From Pyricularia pennisetigena (lineage: Eukaryota > Ascomycota > Sordariomycetes > Magnaporthales > Pyriculariaceae), in the NCBI RefSeq assembly GCF_004337985.1, contig NW_021940923.1, positions 783,951 through 847,950 on the forward strand: a stretch of DNA of 64,000 nt, written 5' to 3'. Positions 56,006 through 64,000 of this stretch are shown here, piece by piece. Both the position numbers and the translations under genes were made by a program. Under the pieces are notes generated by a model. That model searched no databases and was not told where the DNA came from. It saw nothing but the letters and a program-made list of their open reading frames with translations. How positions within the stretch are numbered: the stretch's first letter is position 1; every line of letters starts with the position of its first letter.

Positions 56006-58143
56006 TCATGGGTTGAGGGGATGGTTTGTAACAGATGTGAAGCGGGAGGCGGGAATCGGGTCCAGTATCAGGCCCTTGATTCTCCCAGGATTGGGCTGGC
56101 TGGATGGGATGAACGAACAGAGGAATTTGATTTGACCGTGAAAACGAACGGCAGCTGGACGCGGCAACTGTTGGTTCATCCAGTCGCTGTCCGGACGGAG
56201 GTTGGGGATCGAGCGAGAACTTGACGTTTACGAGTTGTGGCGGTCGTCCCATGGGTGGGTCTGTCTGTTGATATACGGTTATGCTTCCGAGCCTCTCCGG
56301 TCGCTGATTATCAAACTTTTTTTCGATTTATTTTACTTTGAATCTCGCTTTTTTTATTTATCGGATTGTTAGCAAAATGCCGTTTCCGCTTATGCGATTT
56401 CGTGTTTTCCTTTGTTTTTTCCTATAAGCATCAGACAAACCTCGTCCATTCCAACGCGTTTCACCTCAATCGATTTCCAGAAACATCGTTAGCGGCATGC
56501 AGGTCCGTTGGAGAAGTTACTTTCTGACAAACCAAGAGATGGGCAATTGGATCCCCACTGGAGACGATGGAAGATTCTCTTTATCTACTTTGCCTACCTT
56601 GACTACTTGGCGATCGGACTGGGCGAATGTATTGAAATTAGGAATGATGGCGAACAGACAGAAACTGGAAGAGACGCGAAAGCGAGTACGGACGGGGGCA
56701 ACTGACAAAAAAAAAAAAAGCTGTAAAGCTTGTCACTCGCTAAACACCCCCTCCATAACACCCCTTGCAAGGCCCACCTTCTTCATTAGGTTCGAACTTA
56801 TTAATGTTTTCCAAAACGGCACATCAATCCTTTACCACGAAGTGACAAGGACAACAGGTACAGACCTAGTAACAATGTGACGAGAACACAATGTCACGAC
56901 ATAAGTTGCCAAGGAATAAATAGGTAGTTAGGTACCTGGTAACTTGCTACCTTTGGGTACCTTGCGAGGCATCAATCAATCGGAGAATTTTTAGTCGTGT
57001 TGACTAATGAAGTGAGAATGTCTTTTTTTCAAAGTTTAAGTGAAAATCTGCCTTTGCCGGCTCAGACTCGCATAAGGAGAAGCAAGAGGGGAAAAANNNN
57101 NNNNNNNAAAAAAAAACTCCAAAACATTTACGGTATTTACTTCGTGGCTCGGCAAGTACAGCTCAGCCTAGTTAGTCCCCTCGTGTAGGGTTCGGCATCA
57201 GCGCCGAGGGTGTTCGCCAAGTTTCTCGGCTTTTCCCTTTCGGCCCCTCCAGTTCAAACAATTCGGCGGCTGACGGGGTGAGTTAGAACATCGAAGTCGC
57301 AAGACGGCAGAATTCAGAGCCATCGGTTTGTTTGTTAGAGAGGCATTGGAGTTGGTGCACTATGGTGTGTTGTGAGAAAGGGAAAAACGAGAGTGATGAT
57401 ATAAATGACAACAAGACACTTTATTTATCATCATGCCTGCCTGCTTCGTTAGCTTCCATCGTCGTCATGTCCCAAATTGGCGGCGAGTCTAGTCAAACCA
57501 ACGTGTGGTTGTGGCCCCACATTCAGCCCAGCACCTCCACGTCTTCATCATAGCGGGGCCGTCGCGGGGTGAAATCTCAGAAGACAGCGCAAAGCTCGCG
57601 ACAACGCCGCTAGAGAAATGCTACCAGCCAGCGACGACGTCCTGCTGCTTTTGATACCTATTCGAGGTGCTAGAAACAATTTTAGTTCAGCCTCTGCTTC
57701 CTCACAGATTGAAAACACTTGTTTGAGCGAGTATCATCAGCACCTGCAAGTTCGACAAAGGAGACTCGTAGACCGAGAGGCACAGGGGTGTGTTCCTATG
57801 AATAATTGAAGCCAGGTGATTTAAAAAAGAGAACAAGACAAAGATATCGTCAGATACCAGGCTGCACCTAGTCTGGGCTAGTCAGACTGGACGCTATTTT
57901 CGAGGCCGCTCAGCTGAACCGAGAACTTGCTGGATCACCCGCGCATCGTACGCCTCAGTCTAAATCCCACCAGAAATAGCCTAGAACAAGCTAGCCCTAC
58001 CCGCCTCAGCCGCCAATTTGCCGCCCTAGCCGTTTGGCCCTTTAACGACCTACTTCTTTCTATACCGCCAAATCGAAAATTCATAGCACAGCTGATTGAT
58101 ATTGGAAAGAGTTAAAAAGGGAAAAATAACTTCTGTGGCTAGC
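56006..58143. promoter_or_regulatory. 2.1-kb spacer ahead of TRM9
   Basis: It holds the dehydrogenase 3' UTR and the TRM9 promoter. It is AT-rich with T runs (56318-56360), an A run at 56708-56719 and an assembly gap. Open frames (e.g. 56497-56880) lack codon bias. Confidence 0.45.
57097..57107. other. assembly gap (11 N)
   Basis: Short N run inside a poly-A tract (A on both sides). Confidence 0.99.
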
Positions 58144-59211
58144 ATGACGGCCACGCAACTGGCACCAGGAGACAGGAACGTCGAAAGTAACTCGGTCATC
58201 CCATCGGAACCCGCGGCTACTGCTAGTGCTACTGCTGCAACTACCACCACCACCACCACCACCACCACCACCACCACCACCACCACCACTACACCCTCCA
58301 GGGCCACACCCTCAACCCCAGCCCCTGCACCCGACGCCAACAACAGCACACCAGAGTCATACGAGGCCCAGCATGTCCACCAGGTCTACAACACCATCGC
58401 CCCGCATTTCTCAGCGACCCGCCACAAGCCCTGGCCCCTGGTTGCCGCGTACCTGGCCTCGCGCCCGCCGGGCTCCCTGGGCCTTGACGTCGGCTGCGGC
58501 AATGGCAAGTACCTGTCGTGCGTGCCGCAGGGCTGCTTCGCCCTGGCCTGCGACCGCAGCGATCAGCTCGTCGGCCTCGCGGCACGCTCCTCCGCCCGCC
58601 AGGGCAGCCAACAACAGAAACCTGCCACATCATCGCAGCAGTCTCAACATCAAAACCACCAGGCCCTGGTAGCCGACGGCCTAGCCCTGCCGTTCTGCGA
58701 CGCCCGCGCCGACTTTGCCATTTGCATCGCCGTTGTGCACCACATGAGCACGCGCGCCCGGCGCGTCGCCGCCCTGGCCGAGATCCTGCGGTGCCTGACG
58801 CCGCCCGGTCCGTCTTTTGACGACAGCGATCTGGGCGCCGAGTCCGGCAGGAGGGGCGGCGGTGGGACTGTCATGATCTTCGTCTGGGCCCTCGAGCAGT
58901 CGTCCAGCCGGAGGGGCTGGGGCGAGGGAGGGGAGCAAGACCTCTTGGTGCCCTGGGTCATGAAGGGAGATCAGGGTAGGGAGAAGAAGAAGGGTAACGA
59001 GAAAGGGCCCGTCGCCACCCCCGCCGTTGATGGCCAAGAAGCGTGCCCACCAGCTGCTGGCAAGCCCGATCAGACTTTCCAGCGGTATTACCACCTGTAT
59101 AGAAAAGGAGAGCTGGAAGAGGACATTGTCGCGGCCCAAGGGAGGGTGCTAAGCAGTGGTTATGATAGAGATAACTGGTGGGCCGTCGCCAGCAGGGTGG
59201 CGCCGTTCTAG
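58144..59211 (+). CDS. TRM9: tRNA wobble-uridine methyltransferase Trm9
   Basis: SAM-dependent methyltransferase that, with Trm112, makes the final methyl ester of mcm5U at U34 in tRNAs for Arg, Glu and others. 355 aa, one exon; the start at 58144 is the first ATG of the frame. The N-terminus (1-70) is low complexity with 18 consecutive Thr (residues 33-50) not found in ordinary Trm9. The methyltransferase core begins EAQHVHQVYNTIAPHFSATR, with SAM motif I LGLDVGCGNGKYL (112-124), ALACDRSDQLV, ALVADGLALPFCDARADFAI and CIAVVHHMSTRARRVAALAE. The C-terminus has the family ending RYYHLYRKGELEED and SSGYDRDNWWAVA. A Gly/charged insert (about 235-300) is longer than in yeast. The identity is clear. 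Confidence 0.93.
   Translation: MTATQLAPGDRNVESNSVIPSEPAATASATAATTTTTTTTTTTTTTTTTTPSRATPSTPAPAPDANNSTPESYEAQHVHQVYNTIAPHFSATRHKPWPLVAAYLASRPPGSLGLDVGCGNGKYLSCVPQGCFALACDRSDQLVGLAARSSARQGSQQQKPATSSQQSQHQNHQALVADGLALPFCDARADFAICIAVVHHMSTRARRVAALAEILRCLTPPGPSFDDSDLGAESGRRGGGGTVMIFVWALEQSSSRRGWGEGGEQDLLVPWVMKGDQGREKKKGNEKGPVATPAVDGQEACPPAAGKPDQTFQRYYHLYRKGELEEDIVAAQGRVLSSGYDRDNWWAVASRVAPF
58239..58290. repeat. (ACC)n coding microsatellite
   Basis: Nearly pure ACC units encode poly-Thr in the N-terminal tail of Trm9; fifteen consecutive ACC codons are flanked by ACT. Such tracts vary in copy number by slippage. Confidence 0.9.
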
Positions 59212-60009
59212 TCACCACCAGAACTATAGTGCTTTGAAACTCATATCCAAGGCACTGAGAATATCAATTAAAAAGAAAAGGGGGCTGAACATATAAATCT
59301 AACGCCCATCATAAGTAGTGACGCATGACTATCTATCAATAAATTGTCAGCAAAGGCTCTGAGAATGCAGAACCAACGTATCAAGGATATCTGAAGGCCT
59401 CCCACGTCGCTGTCGTCTCTAAATCAGATAAAATAAATTAAACAAAAGCATAGCAACCCAGTGGCGCTTGTAAGATGGGTAGTGATGAGGAAATAAAACA
59501 AGGGAGAGTAACAAGAAAAGAAGAAAAGGAAACAAAAAAGAAAGAGAAAACTCAAGTCAAACCATAAGGGAAAGATTCATTAGAAATGAGAAACAAGCAA
59601 AATAACACCTCTCCGCCGTACAAGATAAACAAAAATCTACCGTCATGAATCGTCTCCATTCCTTCAGTTTCCATCCGAAACCCGAACTCCTCTTTTGATC
59701 AGCCGCCTAGAAGCTCCGCACCTCTGATTGAACTCTAACCACACCCAACGCCATTGCGCAATGTTCGCTTCGTGTTAAGAACCGCCAGTGAAAAAAAAAA
59801 TTGCAAAGATAAGGAGAGGCTTTGAGTCCAGTATGCCAAAGGCCACAGTGATGTTGTTGCGGGTAATTGCCGATTTTGCATAAAAGGAAAACATTCAAAG
59901 TGGGGGAAAAATCAAACTTCTTTGTAAGTAAAATATGCACGGGGAGCTTGCAAGTTAGATGCGAGGGGAATCGAGAGCCCCTCGTTTGTTTCGCCGTTTT
60001 CCAAAATTT
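59212..60009. other. convergent 3' region
   Basis: It lies between the 3' ends of TRM9 (plus) and the Myb gene (minus). It is A-rich with no coding pattern and probably contains both 3' UTRs. Confidence 0.5.
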
Positions 60010-61451
60010 CTACATCATGCGGCGACTTGCAAGCTCACTCTGTTCATCCGATCGTGGGTCGTATTGCCTCCGACGACTCGCTTCAGGACCGTAGCCAGGG
60101 CTTGCGCGCCTCTTGACACCAGAAGGGTCCATGAGTTGATATGACGAAGGCGTCGACATAAATGGTCCTGGGCTTGCAGTTTGGCTATGCACGGGACTCG
60201 TGCCGGGCATTCCCATAGAGTATGCTGGCGTACTGTACGGGCTCACGCCGGTTGTGAGCTCCGATACCCCAGGGAGCATGCCGCCACCTCGGCCCGCGCT
60301 TGGTGGTGGAAGCGTCCCAGTATGTATGGGTGCGAGGTTGTGGCGAGGCGGTGGGGCACTGCCATACATCATTCCCGGGTCACCTAGCTCATGTTGACTT
60401 TGTGGTCTGGTGGCAAGGGTTCGACCGGGTGGAAGATGTGTGGGCATACCCGGGGTGCCACGCCCGCTGTAAAAATCGCGTGGAACGCTGGTTTGTGAGT
60501 GTGCGTGGTGATGATGACCTCTAGAAGGCGAGGCTCGGTGGTGAGGGTTCTCGACGCTGCTTCCAGAGAGGGAAAAGGGGGTAGTGCCTGCACGGCGTGC
60601 CATCTCGTGCTCGCCAATCTGCCAATGCATTGCCTCGGCTGCTCGCCAAGGCACTTGCATCTCCTCTGCAAGTTTGGCCCACATTTCGGCTTTCAGTCTG
60701 AGACGCGTTAAGTAATCAGCTATTTGCCTTTTGCCCTATGGTGCCAGGTTGCCTAGCGACCCGGACATGACTTGTATATCGCCTCTGAAGACGGTTGACG
60801 CAATACTTACCGCTCATATAGCCTCGCAAGTTTGTTCTTGCGCTCCTCATCCCATTCACTACGCCTTTCAAGATAATTCTGGTAGTGCAGCCGGCAGCTA
60901 ATGGAACTGCGGCCTGGTAAGCGCTTGGATATCTCATCCCACTTCATGCCACTGCCACGAAGCTCTATGATGATGGCATCTTCTTCTGGAGTCCATTTGC
61001 TCTGTTTCTTGGCGGCCTGGGGCCCTTCAGCCATGTGCGGCGCCATTGTTCTCCTTGATTGAGGAGGTCCGACGGCACCGGAGCCCGGAACAGCCGTGAG
61101 GCCTTGCGTGAATCCAGGGGCGCCCGCGGGCCCGTAGCTGGGCGCGGGGGCAAAGGATGTACCAGGAGCTGGTCCCGCTACCGGGCCCGGTCCCTGCCCC
61201 AGTAATGGCGGAGGAGGTGCGTAAGATGGACCAGGCCCGGGGCCAAAAGAGCTTGATGTATACTGCGGCGGCGTTAGTGTAGAGGGCGGCGTGATATTCG
61301 GTGTGTACGAAGAATAGTACGACGGCGGTCCGCTCGTGGTGGTGGCTGTCGGTGCCGTCGGCGGGGACTCAGAGGTCGACTGGGCTTGCTGCGGACGAGC
61401 GGCCGAGGACTCATTTGAGTCGGAACCCTTGAGGAGCGAGGCGATATCCAC
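60010..61451 (-). CDS. two-repeat Myb/SANT DNA-binding protein (start unresolved)
   Basis: Predicted nuclear DNA-binding protein. Exons: 61451(or further 5')-60811 and 60697-60010; 113-bp intron 60698-60810 (GTAAGT donor, TCTCAG acceptor); at least 442 aa. The N-terminal 145 residues are Pro/Gly/Ser-rich. The first Myb repeat is KKQSKWTPEEDAIIIELRGS with GMKWDEISKRLPGRSSISCR (about 145-190); the second, split by the intron, is SEWDEERKNKLARLYERLKA-EMWAKLAEEM with WRAAEAMHWQIGEHE. The rest is His/Pro/Ser-rich with a basic segment (GVKRRASPGYG). The 5' end is a problem: the codon where Met is expected reads GTG (GTGGATATCGCC), and the only nearby ATG (61500) is out of frame, so an upstream exon, a non-AUG start or a sequence error is needed. 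Specific regulatory targets are unknown. Confidence 0.8.
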
Positions 61452-64000
61452 GTTGGCGGTGTCTCGCCTACCTTTGCCTGGAGCGGCGGGCCGTGGTCAT
61501 CGGCGCAAGCAAGCTGCGCGGCGCTCGTCGCTATGGGGCGAGGCAGATTGACTTGGGTGATTTTAAGCTACGTCGTTGAGAGTGTTGGGCGAGATAATAG
61601 CAGTTGAGAGCAGAAGTGTTAAGAATAATAAGCCGCAGCAGTGTCGGAGACTTAGGTCGGTCAGGTTGACGTCGCGCAGATGGAAAATATTGAACGAGGC
61701 CCAAGTTCCCTGGCAGCCCGAGACCTTGGACCCTTGCTGACCTTATAGCACGGTGCAGCCCGGCTTTCTGGTCCGTGGGGAACCGTAACAAGAGACCGAA
61801 GAACCAAGTATGAATCAAGTGCAGCGTACAAGCAGGAGAGGCGATGGGTAGTTCTCCTGCAGGAGGGGAAAGGCCTGAAAGCAGATGGCTAGTTTGTGGG
61901 AGAATTGTGGCAGCAGCTGGTACAGAAAATCCTTGATGCTTGACAGAAGAGAAATATCAGAGTTCGACCAGGGGTGGGCGTTTTCTTTATTAGGAGGATA
62001 GTGCGTGGTCTCCTAGGGGCACCGAGTCTCGACCAGACCATATTAGGCGTTTCCCGACAAAGTTGCAGCCAATGACAGACACACCATGCCGCAGATGTAT
62101 ATCGGACTGGATGAAAGTCAAGGGCGGGAGTCCGACAAGGAAATGGCAGGCTGACCGACGGGAAAGTACGTCAAGTAGCCAGGCCGGTTAGTTGCGTGGT
62201 AGAACTTTGCTCGGTTCAGATGGGCTCTCTGCCACAGGCAGTAGCAGTAGTCATCGTAGTATCGTCTGACCGCCCCGACCCCTGGACTGGTTTGTCGCGG
62301 TATTCCTCTTCGGCTGTTGGCCTTTGGCTACCTTGTCATGTTGGCCAAAACTGGACAGGGAACAGGGGAATAGGCGGTGGACAAGGAAGTCAGGAGGAGA
62401 GAGAATGAAGAATGAGGACTGGATATTCTTCGGGAGGTTGCGCAAAGGCGGTTGGACAGAGGTTGGTCGAGGTTGCGTGGGGAGGAGGACTTGGACAAAT
62501 TACAATGGCGAATCGTAGGGCTGGCAGCCCAGCTGAGTATGTCAGGTAGTTTGCCTAGTAGTAGGTAGGTACCTCTGGGCTCGGCACTTTGAATGGTGTG
62601 GATGGGATTGGCTTGTTAGTGGTAAAGAGGGTCAAGAGGAGGGCAGTGGGCAGTGTGTTTGTAGTTTTACTCTACTTCTAGCTTATTATGGCCAAGGAAT
62701 AGTACGTGTAACCTAGTGGGGGGGCGGCAGGCTCCAGGGTTCGAAGATAGGGATGACGAGCTACCGAGGAGTGTACAGTACAGTATGTACCTACAGTAGT
62801 ATTAATGAGTGACTGGGTGGGTGGAGGGGCAGTGAGAAGAAGAGCATGCATGGGTGTTAGAGTTGGGGAAGCTGCATCAACACGCTAGCAAATATTCGAT
62901 CCAGATTTCCTGAAAAGATCGGACCGGGGTGTGCAGATGGAGGGGGTGTGAGTTTGACGGGAAGGCAAGGTACCTACCTCCTACCTATGCGGGTGTATGT
63001 GCAGTTGATGCGAGTGACCATGCATCTTTGTTGTCTGGTTTTGAGAAAAAGAGGGAGAAAAAAAAAAAAAAAGACAAGTAAGCTATGGGACTAACCATCT
63101 GGATTTTCGGTAGGAAACAGAGTAAGTTGGCTGCCTTGCTTCGGTACATTTCTGGTACAGTAGGCGAATGTTCCTTGTCAGTTGTTGGTGTCTCGCAGGT
63201 CTCCTGGGTCTAGGCTATAGGTAGTACTTCTTGTGCATAATCTGACGGGATGGGATAACATGAGATGAGATGAATGGTTTGGAGAAGAGTGGGTGTGCAT
63301 CCTCCATGACAACCTGTGACCAGGCATCTTAACGTGGCTGTGTTATATGAGTTCGTCAAGCCAGCGACAGGAACCGGAGGCTCCTGCTGCTACGACTGAA
63401 TATCGAGGGTATCATCATGCCCAACCTATTTGTCGGGGGAATGAAAAGTACACTGATCCATGGATAATCGAAATCTCTGAGGTGGGGACGATGTGAAAAG
63501 CAAACAGGCAAATCCCGATTGGCAAGTCATCCGGCTCGTTGGGAGAGGCCAAGAACGGAAGCAAACAAGTAACATGCAGATAGGTAGCAAGAACGCCAGA
63601 CGGAGGGAGAGAGAGACAGTGGATACCTATGAGAACATGCCATATTTCATTGTGAAAAAAAAAAAAATCTATGGCAGGCGGCCATGCGGTTATCTGATAA
63701 TCGGTAGATTCCCGTCTCGGGTGGCTGTTTTAGGACAAAGAAACCTAAGCCGCCGCTTGACCTCGTTGTGGAGGATCACCGAGTCAATGGTTCTGGCGTT
63801 TTCAGGAATAAAAAGAAATGGGAAAAAAGGAATGAAAAGTGAGAAGATCAGATGTATCGAGTCGAAAACCAGGGTCGGGCATCTTGGGGGATCTCGAGTA
63901 CCTGAGGTAGCTAGAACAAGAAGAAAGTATATGCCTAGCTTGAATCTCTTGGTATCAGTAGCGGTATGGGTAGGGTCGACAGGCCACAACCGACACAATA
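61452..64000. promoter_or_regulatory. upstream region of the Myb gene to window end
   Basis: It should carry the Myb promoter, leader and perhaps a missing first exon. Sequence is mixed, with repeated short ggtaggtac-type motifs (62560-62580, 62785-62800, 62970-62990) and an A run at 63060-63072. Small open frames, including one at 63998-63690 (minus), have no support. Confidence 0.4.

Overview
The window looks like a gene-rich piece of a filamentous ascomycete chromosome, most likely a Sordariomycete. It carries a velvet regulator (veA), spliceosomal introns of about 65-140 bp with GTRNGT donors, CTRAC-like branch sites and YAG acceptors, GC-rich coding DNA, and spacers full of A/T homopolymers. 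I cannot name the species. Four runs of N (13631-14023, 19291-19297, 42659-43063, 57097-57107) break the sequence, each at a homopolymer. I found no rRNA, tRNA, transposon, CRISPR array or secondary-metabolite cluster.

I call 22 protein genes; introns were placed by hand from splice signals and reading frame. Left part (1-12 kb): a 39-codon gene below usual ORF cut-offs (919-1038, minus), a small membrane protein (2320-2787), an intronless YtcJ-like amidohydrolase (4204-5913), a disordered unknown protein (7023-8789, minus) and veA (9945-11796, minus). A gene-free stretch of 9.7 kb follows (11797-21465).

Middle (21-42 kb): an armadillo protein of the Vid28/Gid5/ARMC8 type (GID ubiquitin-ligase complex) whose reading frame continues past a single TAG into a second unknown ORF; a Pho80/PREG-like cyclin; an EMC10-like ER protein; the H2A.Z chaperone CHZ1 with a 16-nt microexon; a CHY-RING zinc-finger E3; the gamma-tubulin complex microprotein MZT1 in three small exons; and an NAD(P) malic enzyme.

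Right part (42-64 kb): a PITH-domain protein, saccharopine reductase (LYS9, seven exons), the RNA polymerase I core factor RRN6, divergent from the kinetochore gene SPC25, a metallophosphoesterase lacking one canonical metal ligand, a divergent pair of sugar/dihydrodiol-type oxidoreductases (aldo-keto reductase and Gfo/Idh/MocA dehydrogenase) with a CreA-like triple motif between them, the tRNA wobble-uridine methyltransferase TRM9, and a two-repeat Myb/SANT protein whose start codon is unresolved.

Most genes are conserved housekeeping or regulatory functions, and the order does not suggest one pathway. I see no clearly new biological system. The strongest oddities are the 39-aa gene, the in-frame TAG after the ARM gene, the CHZ1 microexon, the altered phosphoesterase motif, and promoter-scale repeats at 49537-49559 and 54326-54357.
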